Assembly: GCF_963678975.1 (NCBI RefSeq)
Contig: NC_089281.1
Coordinates: 27,136,765-27,200,764, forward strand
Direction: 5' to 3'
Length of the DNA: 64,000 nt
From: Dysidea avara
Taxonomy: Eukaryota; Porifera; Demospongiae; Dictyoceratida; Dysideidae
A model generated the notes under the pieces. It made no database searches. It worked only from the letters and a program-made list of their open reading frames with translations, and was not told the DNA's origin. Positions within the stretch are counted from its first letter, which is position 1; each line of letters starts with the position of its first letter. The position numbers and the translations under genes were made by a program. Below are positions 41,400 through 55,600 of this stretch, piece by piece.

Positions 41400-43633
41400 A
41401 TGACTTGGCAGCCTACAGTTAACGCAAAACTCGGAGTGGGTATGTTACTTTGTAACTAAAATCCAGAGAACACTACCAGGCACCTACAAATGCGTTTTCC
41501 TTCCCTTAGTCGTGCACACCTACGATGGGCCAAAGTCATACCCTTTTGTTTCTCTCAACTTTGGAGACACTGTTCAAATCCTGGAGGAATGCGGAGGTTA
41601 GTTATGTTGAAGAATTAACTGCTTTTTGTTCACACAACACTACACAGTATGGCAACATTCTGATTATCTGTGTAGTGAATTTTTATATTCAACCAAAGAC
41701 AGACTGTATTAATTTAACACACTGGAATGGAAATTTGTTCTAATATTGTATACTTGCTTCACCCACCAGGCTGGTACAGAGGTTATCCTTTGAAACGAAA
41801 GAATAAGACGGTACGCATATTTTATTTTTGTAAAAATGATCTGTGTATGTGGGCATGATTTGTGTTTCTTATTGCACAATTCAATGTATCGTATTGTTAC
41901 ACAGGGGATCTTCCCTGCATCGCATGTACACCTGAAGGAGTGCACAGTGACTAACCCAGGGTGAGTGTCACGTGTGTCTGTATGCGTGATTTAATTTTTA
42001 TGGCGTTCGAGTACACTGTCATTCAAAACGTATATACCTGCATGGTGTATGTATGTGTACTCGTGTGTGTATGCTATTTTAATGAAGGGTAGGTATAAAT
42101 GTGTATGACATGGCCTATGTAGATCAGATTTATTTGTGTTCAATAAAGAAGCACGTCCCACTAGATCAAGTAGATTTGTCAGTTAGGCTTCTGTTGACCA
42201 AGCTGTTCTGTTTCAGCAGGCTTGCTCACTTTGTGACAAGTCAAGTAGTTTACATGAAGTTAACTTATAACAATAGATTATGTTTATTATGTATTGCAGC
42301 TCTGTGATAGGTCTATATGCATGACTGTGCTGCTAGACAGTATTGAAACTGGTCAACTGATCTACTTTGTCATTATCTTGATTTACTTGTTGATGTTTAA
42401 GCTTGGAAACTAGGAAAAGCTTTGCCTTGGTGGCGCAGTGGCCACTAAGGAAATAGCATGCAGTATCTAGGTTTAGTATGTTTGTCAGTAAGCCACTTTC
42501 TGTCATAGAGCAAATAATGAAATAGGTCACCTTCCCTATTTTTAAGTGTCAGTAGTTATGTACATGGTGACCTTCCTAATGTAGTCACCTGTTTAGTAAG
42601 GTCAGCCAAGGGTGTAGACCAGGGTTCAAAATATAGGTTATAACACGGAGTGTAAGACTTACCAAATGTTTTGCTGTTAGTCCCTCAGAGAAAGTTGTGC
42701 CAAAAGAAGACCCAATTATTAAAGAGATGACTGATGTGCTCAGAATGTGGGGAGAGATATGGAAGAAGGTGTATGTGGTATGTGGGTGTGGCCATGCAGA
42801 AAAGGGGTGGGGCATTAGCTGCTGTTGCTCATAGGAGGGAAGCATCCAACAGTATCAAGACCTCACCAAACTAATGAGAGACATCTTGGACTGGCGGAGA
42901 CAAATTTTATCACAGACGCTACCCAGAGTGAGTATCATCTACATATTTAGTTTTAAATGCTAAGTGAATATTTAGTGTGCATCTTGAGTACTGTCACAGT
43001 ATGTGTTTTTGTACCTCTAGGATGAATTAAAGGAGCTCAAGTTACGAGTTGCTAACAAGATAGACTTTGGTAACAAGTATGTACCATTCAAATATAATAG
43101 CACCATTGTCTAGTACTAGTTTTCTCTATTGGATACACCTGTAGTTCAATAATAATCAAAGTTTGCCCTAGCCAATTGACTACACAGTTTGCCACCATTT
43201 TAGATCTTCAATTCAACTTGTTGTTTTGTGGGACCTATGTTTTGGACCTACTTGACATGGTTACTATGACAAGGTGGTCTTATTTATCAAATCATAAAGT
43301 TCACCTTGGTGTACTAACTAAAGATTAGTGTAAGGTTTATATGTAGACCTTGCTTTAAAAGGCCCTTGTACAGTAGACCAGTTGATAATGCTTGATTATG
43401 TTATTGCCAGGTTAATGGGGTTGGATGTTATACCTCGTGATGAGGCAACCGGAGAAGTGTTAGACCCTCGGAGTACCAGCGTCATTCACCTGTATCGTGT
43501 GGTGAGTGTTACCATATGTGTAATGTGTGATGGTGGATGTTGTGATGGTAGATAAGGAAGCAGTCTAGTCTTGGCATTGTGGAAAGTGTAAGTGTATTGT
43601 CACTGTTGTGTTTGTGTGTGTGTGTGTGTCTGT

Positions 43634-43684
<51 letters not shown>

Positions 43685-46600
43685 TGTGTGTATTATGTAA
43701 TATAGGCTTTAGTCAGTTCATTTGTCTGATGATTAAAGGTTGAACGCTTGATCTTTAGTAGTTGTTATTATGCATGTTTCAGTTTTACAGGGTACTTTAC
43801 TGTCAGTGTATATAAGAAGTCTGTGTGCTTGTGTGTGTAGTAAGTGTGATGTACAAAATACATAGAGCATCGTGAAAATCAAAACCGACAATTGATCCCA
43901 ATTGTTTTACAATCCTTGTGTTATCCCTGGTAGTCTGGAACAATCAACACCACTCGTACATCGACAATCTTCAGCTCGTTTAAGGAGCCCACACAGTTTC
44001 ACCTCTTCATGAAGTTGGAGGCACTTGTGCTTGCAGTGAGACAAGAGACAGAGCTGCTCTTCTCCATTTATGATGCCAAGAAGGGCGAAGTCGTGAGGCA
44101 AGCAATGAGCACTGCAATACACTACATGCACAGATACACTAAACCTAGTAGCAATGTAAATTGCTATCCTAAATCCATATATTATTTCTCATTGCTACAT
44201 CCTTAACTTATGTTGTATTGTGAGCACAAGCGTAGTATATTTTTGATATAAATGTTTTTGTGACTTAACTATTCACCATTTTTTTACATTTTACTGTTTT
44301 GTAAATAAATGGATGGCAGTGGGTTTAACATTTTGTTTGTGATCTGTGTGCAGTATTTGTGTGGTGTTTAGGTGTGTTTGTAACTTTGTAAATTGTGTAG
44401 CAAGGAGACTTAAATATGTGTGTATTTAATGTTCTTAAATAGAACTGGTCCAAAGAACATTAATCCACAGATATCCAATAGGTTTTTTTAATGTTCACAA
44501 TAGCACTGAATGAGGTGACCTATAGCTGTGTGGCATAAACAACTTTCAATGCCAGTCTTGCTATTGACTGGGTTTATTGTTTAGTCAATAACATACTTCA
44601 GTTGTCTACGTTTTGTGTTTATTTATTTATTTATTTTTTCTGTTGAAGAGTTAGATTAAAATTATTTATGAATAGACTGCCAAATTGAAATACCAGGATT
44701 CTTGTTTGTAGCTAAACAAAATGTAAGCCTTAATGCTCTGCTAAGTGTGAGGAAAGTGTATTAAAACTCTTGCTGATAAAGTGTTGTAACAAGTGATCTT
44801 GAGTGTGTAGTATAAACATGTATCATTGCTGGTGCTGCCTTATAAGAAGAAGATAAAGTGACAGTAAATATTGACACAAGCCGTGAGTGTTTATCTCGTG
44901 AGTGTTTATCTGACAATTTGTTTGGCAGCTATAAACACTGCTAGCTTCTCTCTACCCACCTTATTGCAACCTTAAAATGTGTTAAGGAAATATTTAATGG
45001 AAAACTTAAATTGGGAGTGAAAAGTCAAATAGGGATTTATAGTTAATATTGCCAACCACAGTCCTGTCTTTGTGATCCCTATCCTCCATTTTAAAATTTT
45101 ATCTAGGCTACTACTATGTTGTGTAACAGTATAAGTTTCTGCTGTACCCTGCTTAAGAGATCGGCAAATCGCAAGAGCCTAAACAGAGATTTAAGAATTA
45201 TGTTCTCGCAACTGTAGGCTACTGCCTGGCCTGTCTGTTTTGAACACCTTGGGATTGTCCTTATTAGTAATACATACAGGGGGTGTGTATGTTCTGATTT
45301 CAGGAGGCAAGCACATTAAAACAAATGGGACCACAGACAAGTGTCCTGATTACGAAGGTGTCCTTAGAGAGTGTTCTGCACCAATGTGTTGGCTTATCAA
45401 GGTGTCTTGTTCCACTGTGCATGAAACTGTCTTCGTGTTTCATTGTGTAATATATAAATTGTTACTGCCTTATCCTTTGATATTTTGTTACATTGTCAAC
45501 AAATGCACACACGTGAACATGTTTAGGACATATTAGGAATGAGTGGTTTGTGTATGGTACCCTTATTTGTACAATGTTCTACATAAGAAAATATCACTTG
45601 GTGTATTGTGTTACTAATTGTAGGGCTTTATAATCTGTGTGTGTGTGTGGTGGTGGTGGGGGGTATTTATTACACTGTACCACTGTGGTTTATTGCACTT
45701 TAAATTGTTCAATAATGTGTATGTGTTGATTGCCGTACTATAGTGAGAAGTACATTGTGGCTCTGCAGCAGATGGGCCTACCCAAGGAGAATGAGAAGAT
45801 TAATCAAACTTTTGTGACCTTCACAGTACGTGTGGTGTGTGTGTGTGTGTGGTGTGTGCATGAGGTAGCATACCCAAGTGAGTAGAGCATCAGCTTGATA
45901 ATCAAAGGTTTGAGTTCCAGGTTCGATGCCCGGTTTGGTGTTGTTGTTTTCCTTGAACAAGAAACTTTACTCGCGTTGCTCCAGTCTATCCAGCTGCATA
46001 ATGGGGGCCTGGTGGCCTGGTGTCAACTAGGGAAGCAGCCCACCCAGTTATAACATCAATGGGTACCTGGACAAGCAAGTTCTTGTCTCACTTAGTGGTG
46101 TTGGGGTGGTTGTGGAATTTTGGGTTCTCCGTGAGATCTGGACAATCCTCCTGTGAGTTACTAGCCCTGGATTTGCCTGCACAAGGCTCAAGCACCTGAG
46201 TGGTGCACAAGCATTTGCTGGGTGGCAATAACTTGCTGCCATAGGCTTTGCTTTGTGTATAGTGTGCACATGTTCATTCTGTCCTCTCTCCTGTTAGGAT
46301 TTTGATAATCAAGACTTACACAACAAGGAGTTGTATCTTTTCTGTGAAGTGATCAGAATATGTGAGCTGCAATTATTCCAAATACAAGCACATTTTAATG
46401 CAAGGTTCACTTTTCAGCGTCATATTTTGAGGGCAAGAAGGTTGCCACTCCTGTCAGAATTCCTCTTGGAATAGCAGGTGAGCATGTAACACCACCCAAT
46501 TGTAATATGTGAAGCCTGATATGTACTTGAGCGTACATTTTCCTTTATTATTCAATTTCAGTACAAATCTGGATGTGCATCATGTATGGGATTTCATTAT

Positions 46601-49600
46601 ACTAATACATTTTGGCGGTCTCTGTGGATAGTTCACTACCAACATTGTAATTAGATGACAGTCTATTGCAAGTTTTTTTAAAGGTGGCAGATACAGCAGA
46701 AATTTGTTAATTACTTCCTCACCAACCCAGCATGTGTGCGTACTTCTTTTTTTTTTGGTGTCCCAGATTAAAGCATTTAGTTAGAGTAGAGTGAATTCAA
46801 ATTTTAACTGTTGCCATGTAAACTCACTGTGTCTTGAAGATTACTAGAACAGTGTATTATTAAGCCAGTAAGTTGGTCACTTTTTACTGTGCAGTATCGT
46901 AGTCAGAAGCAAAAAAGAAAAGAAAATTTTGATGCAGTTTAACCCTTAAAACTGCGTAATCCAGAAAGCTGGATTTAAACTTAATAAATATACGCATGCC
47001 TTGCACAAAGTGCTTTAACTTTCAAAGCATCTGTGTTATGGCTATGCAATTTACATTATTCTACTCATAATGTAAACAAGGATTAAGATGATACCTAGGG
47101 TTTTACCCTAACGCTAAACGGTGAGGACAAAACTAGTTGTGTAAGTAACTTTTCGGTAAGGAAACACACAAACCCTGTACATACCTTTATAAAATGATCC
47201 ATAACTCAATGGTGGTTGCTCCTATCACCTTGCAGCAAGTTCAAGTCGAATGGCTGTTAACTTTCCATCAGGCCATATAAGACTCATGTGAGTAAACCCA
47301 CAATCAAAACCAAACACATGGCTAGAATTTTGAAACAGAGACGCGACTTGCTATTGTTCATCACTTCATAACAAGTAAGCCGCTGTAGTTACAGTGTTCA
47401 TTTAACCTTCTCCTAGTATTGCAGTGAACAGACTTCAAATCAATGTGTAGTTGTAGGCTATAAGAATTAAGTTACCCCACCTAGTGTCGCCATGCATGCC
47501 CACAATTTTCACTTACTGTAGATAGGAGGACACGTGTACATTATAAATGTATATATGCACTTTTAAGTTGGCCAGTGACCTTCCTGATTAGAGCAAGTCT
47601 CACTGTAAAAAATGATGTGTTTTGTCACCATGTTGTGTGTTCCCTTCCTAGTCCACCCCATACATGAACACTTGTCTGGGAAATTTAATGAAGTGGAAGA
47701 GAAACAAGTCCAAATGGAAATTGTACTGTGAGTTGTTGTGTTGTTGTGTTGTTGTGTTGTTGTGTTGTTGTGTTGCCGGTAACAACTGTATTGAGGGGCC
47801 ATTGATCAACTGTCTATGGGTCCGTATATAGTAGTTAGTGTGCACATATTTAGGCCCTTGAATTATGATGCGAGTGTGAATAGTTTCACAGCACCATAAT
47901 AGCAGTGCTGGACTTACTACGTATCTGGTAATGTGATATCGTTCATGCAATCCAGCTCAGATTATCAAGGTATTGAAATGTTAGTGATGGGATAACTGAA
48001 TAGCTAAACAAAACAGTTTTTGATGTCAAAATGAGTTTTGTCTGTGTCGAATTTTGCAAGCGTGTAGTTTTGGGATTTTGAAAACGTTTGTAATTAGTGG
48101 TATAATTTTGTCACACCCGTAAATGGTTATCAATTTTAAGACAACAGAGCAGTGTGTAAAGAATTGTGCCTTGTGTATATACCAAATGTACTTCCTGTAC
48201 CTCCACAGCCCAACTACATAATAAACCTTGATACTTGCTAAATACATGTAAATAATATTGGTTGATAATGTGAAGTACTGCTGTGATGTTCACATGTTAT
48301 CATTTCCAGTTCCACAGCATACAACTGTTCGGATTATGCCAAGTTACCAGAGTACGCCGTCCAAGGCTTGAAGAGTAATTACACTGTTGCTGATAAAGGC
48401 ACTGGTAAGCCTTCATGACTGTACACAATAAGTTATCCCTAGGGGATGCATCAGAATGGATCAATACTCTAATATTCTAGTAAAGTTTTTTTCTTACCTA
48501 CTGTGGAACCTTTTTATAATGGAGTAGCTAATTTGATGAAATTTTACTGCTATAAGGGAGGGTGTCCTTTTTTCAGAGGTACAATTGTATTGGTAGAGAG
48601 CTCAGAAAGTGTCCTTTATAGAGAGGTTAAATGTACAGTAAGTGGCTTTTACTCAGAAATTTTGTAGGATGGAAATTATGAGTTTTGTGTAACATTTTTG
48701 CAAAACGTGTTCAAGGATGCATGAACGGATTCTTTCATTCCTTTAGGAACACAAACAGATATAGTCAATTCAATTATGGGGTCGTGCTCCATGGCCACTG
48801 TTCTGATTTGTTTTCAAACCGTATAAGGCACTTCTATGATAGTTACTCTATCTGTACAAGTACACAAAAAATTTGGAATTTCAACTAGAGTAGAGACCAT
48901 AGCACATCAATAATGAGTACTGAAACAAGCTGGAGTAGTGCACGATATTAAATCACAGTAAAACAATAAGAAGTGTTATATCCCTACTGTGCTCAAGATG
49001 CCATAATGGAAAGCACAGTAGGGATATAGCACTTCTTTTTGTTTCACTGTGATTTAATATCATGCACTACTCCAACTTATTTCAGTACTTTTTATCAATG
49101 TGCTATGGTCCCTACTCTAGTTGAAAATTCCAAAAAATTTTGTGTACTTGTTTGTAAACTTTTTTGTAAATAATTATTATGACTTGGGAACCCACGCATA
49201 CCGCATCTGAAATGGCGCCGCGTGCCCCAGCTATATCAATTATTGTCTGAAAAGTGAAGTATCCTTTACAGTTCGTTGTCAGCTATGTTCAACCCGTTAC
49301 GCAGCATTTCAAATCAAGAACTGTTCAAAAAGCACCTCTGCAATCCACACATACCGGAAGAAAGAAATGATGCCACACATCCCAGTTAATCAATTATCAT
49401 GAAGCATGCATTATGCTTCGTTGTCGGCTATGTTCAACCTGTTACACAGCAGTATGAATCAAGAACTGTTCGAAAAGCACCTCTATAATTAAAATAGCCA
49501 CTATGAAAATACGGACGATTCCCATTCTGAAGGGAAGCCATCACGTGCTATCACCAAATCGACACAGCAAAGATGAATGGGACATAAAGGAGGACACTGG

Positions 49601-52600
49601 TAAGTCCATGAATGATGCACTGTACGTACTGCGGTATGCCAAAAGGCACCTCTCGGGCCAAAGCGACATCATACAGTGAAAAAATCAAGCCTGCAGCCTT
49701 AGCCGTTATCAAGTTATGTTTGTCTGAAGGCATCAGTGAATCAGTCAGTCAGTCAGTCAGTAGAAAAATCCGTTAAATAATATTTTTTAAATTCCGTAGC
49801 AACTTTCTGAAAACGTTTCGGGCCGATCTAAAAGCTTGTTTGGGCTTAGTTTTACCTAACCAATACTGCCTCATCATCGTCAGGGGAAAGTGAGGCTAGT
49901 TTTTGTCTGATTTTATTTTGTGGGCCACGCTTACTCCTTTGTGGTCTCTACTATACAGTACTGTATGATAGTGATTCTTATTCCTTACAGAAGTTTACCA
50001 CATCACCTAAAATTTCTCTATCTGCAATTTTTTTACCCTTTTTTTCTCAAAAAGTTTACTTCCTCATAATTTTTATAGTAAGTGGCAGTCTACTGTATGC
50101 ATACTCTAGACTGTAGTGATACTAGTTATGTGTTCATAGGAGTGTTTGTGGCATTGAGGATGTTATACGGATCATTGAACAAGGTGAAGGAGGAGAACCC
50201 TTTGCTGTTCAAGAAGTTTACTTGTGTCTGCCGGAAAATGAAGTTCCCTGAAGTGATTAGGCCAGGTGAGTGATGCTGGTGATTCAGTAAAGCTGAGTTA
50301 GTTGTAGGCCATGATCCCTATGACATACAACCATGGCCTGGGTATATATGCTTGTTTATTAGCTAAGAATGTAATGTGTTGTGTTGTGTCTCCAGAAGCT
50401 TGTATGTAAGTACTCCAGGGTGCACATGGCATGCCATTATATGATGCACATGCATTTTCATTTGTTATGTCAATGTTGAACTAGTTCAACATTTCTTTTG
50501 AGGGATAATCTTGAGTGATCAATTGGAGTTGTTACTTCATGAAACTAGCGTGCTGGTAGGGTCAGTGAGCCTGACCTTGCCTACCAATCACTGCTGACTA
50601 GTATCCACTACAGCATCAGCTGCTGTACCGTACCTGTGAAATTGCCGATTGTTAACTGTGAAACACAAGAAAACCTGTAAATTGTTAAAACATGTATATA
50701 TAGACATGAATCCAGGCACCCAGACCACTCAACAACATGCAGTCTACCGTATAGTAAAAAAACTTTAGTGGTAAAAAAGTTTGGCGAAACCAACTATTGC
50801 AAAATTGCCGGGGGGGGGGGAAACTTTGGTGAATGGGGCTTCAAGTGAATTTTTTTTTAGCTGCGACATACTGTACCGCACGACATCGCTACACGCAAGT
50901 ACAAGTGATTACACAACTTGCCAATTAAGGGGCGTGGTAGCCATTTTGATTGCGAGTCTTTATCCTTCGCATTGAGAGATGTCAACTCACAATGGAAAAG
51001 GCTGTCACACCCCTTAATTAGCAAATCTTTTAATCGCTTGCACTGTTGCATAGCGACGTTGCATTGGAGTGGTAGCTACCGTACAAGTGTAAGCATTGCT
51101 CGCTGGTTCTTGTAATGTAGAGAACAATGTTTGGATTTTCGTGAACTCTTGTGGGACAATGAACCTCACGACATGCATGAATTAGATCCAGGGACACTAC
51201 AATGTGGTACACTAATAAAATGTATATGCAATATGTATGTACGTATGCTAAATTGTTCTGGACAGATTAGTAGCTTGCAAGTCACATATTTAAGCGGTTA
51301 CTGTACTACTGTACACATTCCTGTATACTGCAACATTGCTATTGTTCCTGAAATGTGTTGTCAGTTCTTGTTGGTGCTTCTACAGCTGTGCCACATCGTT
51401 CTGTGTAGTAAGCTTGCTTAAAGTGGGTGTACTATAGAGATTTTTGTCTGAGCAGTGCATTTATCCTAACTGCTGATATTATTTTATTGCACCAGCCACT
51501 TAACTTCATACCAACACAATCATTTATATACAGATGAGCACTCAGCTGATAGCCAGCTGATGGGCACACATGCTAGTAATAATTGTTACAAACTATGTGA
51601 CAGGATGCCAGTCTAGTCCAGACATGAGAGTATCGTTGTTGGAATTTAAATATGTTTAAAAGTGTGCATAATGGCAATAAAATTGTTAATTGTTCCCATG
51701 CAATGTAACAGCTGTTCTTTCTGCTATTAAATTATGCTTTCTAGTGGTGTAACTTGTACAAATTGATGATTTATATTTTATCTTTTTCCCTGCCCTGCAG
51801 GCGACAAAAGACATGACATTTATTTACAACTTGTTGGCGGCTATTTCTACAAGGGAACTAAGAAATCGGACAAAAACGTTGAGATCACTTTTAACATTGT
51901 GGATGCCGAAGGAAAACCCATACCAGTGTGTTGTGCAGCAATTAGAGAAATATTTAACCATCCGTTTTTAGGACTGTATATCAGCAGGTGAAGGCGAAGG
52001 TCGCTGCTCATCATACAAGTCACTGGTGTTCTATCACACGGCAACCTGCCAATTTAATGAGTACATCAAGGTAGAAAATAAATGAATTGTGTAGTGCTAA
52101 CACTGGTGTGTATTTCTTGTAATAAATCCACCAGCATTACATACCACTGCATTGTACCAAGTGAAACTTGTTTACTAAATGTACTTATTAAAAACTTTGT
52201 CATCTTTCTAATAATTTTTACCACCAAATTTTAATACCACCCATTGTTTTCCCACCTCCTGGCCACCAAATTGAATCCCTACCTTTTGTAGTTCCACATT
52301 TTTAATGCCAGTATATTTATGCTCTGGTGTCTGATTCTGTAGATCTCCATTCCAAAGGAGATGATGCCTCATGCTCATGCTAATTTTGTGTTTGCCCACC
52401 ACTCGGCTGGTAAGGCTCGGAGGGATCAGTTTGGGTGTGCTCATCTCCGACTGATGAACGAGGACCATACTGCAATTAACGATGGATCACATGACATGGT
52501 GCTCTATAATGTGAGTAGTTTGTGAAGCAGTCAATGGAATGTAGCAGCGGCTAGTATGCATACAGTACACACATACACGCACGTAAGCATGCACATGCGC

Positions 52601-55600
52601 ACGTGTGTGCACACACACAGAAATGCACATACATATGTACACACATCAGATCACATACAGTCCGTTTCTATTGTTACAGTACAAAGAACTAGGCTCAAAT
52701 ATGAAGTATCTTCAGTTGCCATGTGAAATGGGAGAAAAGGGAGAACCAGAGTTGGACCAACACTTAAGAAACTTCAGGGACAACTTCTCCATCAAGACAA
52801 CAGTCTGCTCCACCCAGCTAACACAAGATGGTAAGTTGCAAATGTTAAGCAACAGCAAAATATGAAGGGGGAAAGGTGCTTCAAATTTTTTAGCAGTTAG
52901 CCAAATTGATCTTTAGTGGATGGAAAGGTTTTTGGTTTCCCTTGCCACAATAGAACCATTAGAGCTGGTTTTTACTGAGAATATTTTCAACAGGTCTTTA
53001 TTGTGATATGTACTGAAGTTAGATTTGTTAGCAATTCCATGAGAGATTAATAACCTAGAAACAAATAAACTGTGATGAAGTCTTTTCTTCAACAAGGGCC
53101 CAAAACATTTTCCTTTGTATAAAAGTGTATAGTGTGATCAGATGCGGTATTGTATGTACAGTGGTTTTGGAGGGACAGGAATTATTGGACACACATGTAA
53201 TGCAGTACAAATATACAGCACCTGTAAAATATGTGAAAACAAACCATTCAACCATCAACTATGGTTAACCCTGTGAGCTTGATTACTTCAGCCAGACTTA
53301 CTATCCTTTTCCTTCTTTGTGTCCCGTTTCTTTCTCCACTACAAGCTTTATTCGTTACGTTTTATTTGTATGATCCAAATTTTAGATTCCTATAAAAAAT
53401 TTCCTTGTATTTGAACATTTACTTTTTTGCAACCATCATTTATGACAGGTAAACTCACGCAAAACCACACCAGATTTATCATGTATGTATAAGTGACCTC
53501 CCTGATTTGTGAGTATCACATCAATGGTTTCTTGTGTTGACTATAACAGGAATTATTTCATAATGAGGCTGGATTGACTGCAGTGATGCTTTTCATAGCG
53601 TTCTTCGTAATGTGCTGGGCATAGTTGAAAACAGAGCCACTTCACAGTAATCAATAGTCGGGGTGTGTGCATTCACACTTTTAGATGCAGAATTAATTTT
53701 AACCACTGTATACATATTAGTGGACATTACTTCACAAGCTATATGACTGAAGTAGTTTGATGTCCACTAGTATAGTGCTGCACATGTAGCAACCTCCCTT
53801 GTTTCATTACGTTTTATTTTTATAAGTACTTGTTTGTTATTGGTGTACAGCAGTTGAGGTCCTGAAATATCATGTCCTTGTATAAACAGTGTTTATGATG
53901 TTTCAGTTAACCTATTGAAGTTATTACATTGGAAAGAGAACAAGAGAAATCTTCTTGACATCTTATCACGAGTAAAGGACATTAATGGAGATGAGATCAC
54001 CAAGGTGATGTATTGTAGCACATGCAATTTCTGTGAAGGTTTGATTGTGGGTTGTAGTTCTTGCAAGATACATTTGATGCATTGTTTGCTATCCTGGAGT
54101 CACGTGAGGCTGATGATTTTGGACATGTGGTGTTTGAAGTTTTGGTAAGTGTGTTGTGTGCGTGCGTGCGTGCTTGCACATGTGTGTGTATGCACGTGGT
54201 GATACCTAGTTGCTGCATGAAACTTTACTCGCATTGCTCCAGTCTACCCAGCCATAAATGGGGACCTGGTGTTAAATATGTAAGTGTGCTTGTATTTATG
54301 CCTCTGGCAGTGAAGAACAGCTTTTGCTGACTGTCTAGAGTTTCAATCATAAATCGCTAGCATAGTAGCTGAAAGTTTTGCTATTTGTTTTGTGTCGTGT
54401 GTAGTATTGTGTGTGTGTGTATGTGTGTGCAAGAACAATTGCTAATTGTCTTCCAGTTAATCACAATATTCCTCTTATTCTAGTCCTACAGTATAGCCCT
54501 ACTATCAGAGAGGAAGTATACTCACTTCAGAGCAGTGTTGGACACATACAGTTCAGACATGTTTAAGGCTGCTACTGTCCATGAGTAAGCGTATGATGTA
54601 TCAAGGGGAATACCCCCACCTGTTTATATGCATTCAAATAGACAGACAAACATGTGTAGTTGTATGACTTTCTGTTTCCTGTTATGGTTTGCAATGAGCC
54701 TTTGTCGTCCATGTGTGTGAGGGTATCATGTGATTGGACTGTGTTGCTGGCTGAGAAGTGTCTGTCTAAGATTTGATTCCTGAGCTGTGTCAGCATCATC
54801 TGCTAGTAACTTCCTAAAGCTTCCCAAATCATTGAGGCAGAGTTCCCTCCTGGTAAACTCACTTTCGTCCCAGTATATTTTCATAGGGTTAATGGTTTTT
54901 TATTTATGTAGTATTTAGGAAATATTGCTATGCAGTAATCAATGAAATACCAATTACACCCGCAGCAAACTGATGGACAAGTTACGTTATGTATTTCAAC
55001 AAGTCATGGTTACTGATGGCACCCGACAACTCGCTGACGCCTCCATTGGCAAAACCTTCAGGGTATGTTGTCATGGTGACCTCCATTTTGATCATTGACA
55101 GTGTTTGATCCGTTGATATAGGCTGCCGAGTACTTGATCAAGTTTATCATCCAGTCAAGATTGTTATATGACAGGTTAGCAAGTGAAATAGCAAAGGTAT
55201 ATCCTACATAACCCCTCATTACAAAAATCACTTAATTATTGAGACCAAAACCATATAGTTACAGAGGTTTACCTCAACCCATATAAATACTGTACTCAAA
55301 GTTATGTCAGCAAATTGTGTACTTAATATACACTTTATTATTTAGTCTACAATTTTATTACTGTAATAAATTTTGACTATCTGCTCCAAGCAAGAGTTCA
55401 TAATACAAAAAAAGGAGAGAGTATCCAACTGGAATACAGTCAGCAAACACACTGTGTCAAGAGTTATATCTCAAGCCTGTTCACAGAATAAAGGCTTGAC
55501 CTTATCAACACCAATAAGCTCCAATCAACAGTTCTGTATCACAAATGGAAGTGTTAGTTTGATCAAAGTTGAACATGACAGAACTTGACACAGTAACTTT

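Noticed and set aside
45861-45935. tRNA-like sequence with A and B boxes
   Set aside because: Stems do not close and it is continuous with a repeated body, so it is a SINE head, not a tRNA gene.
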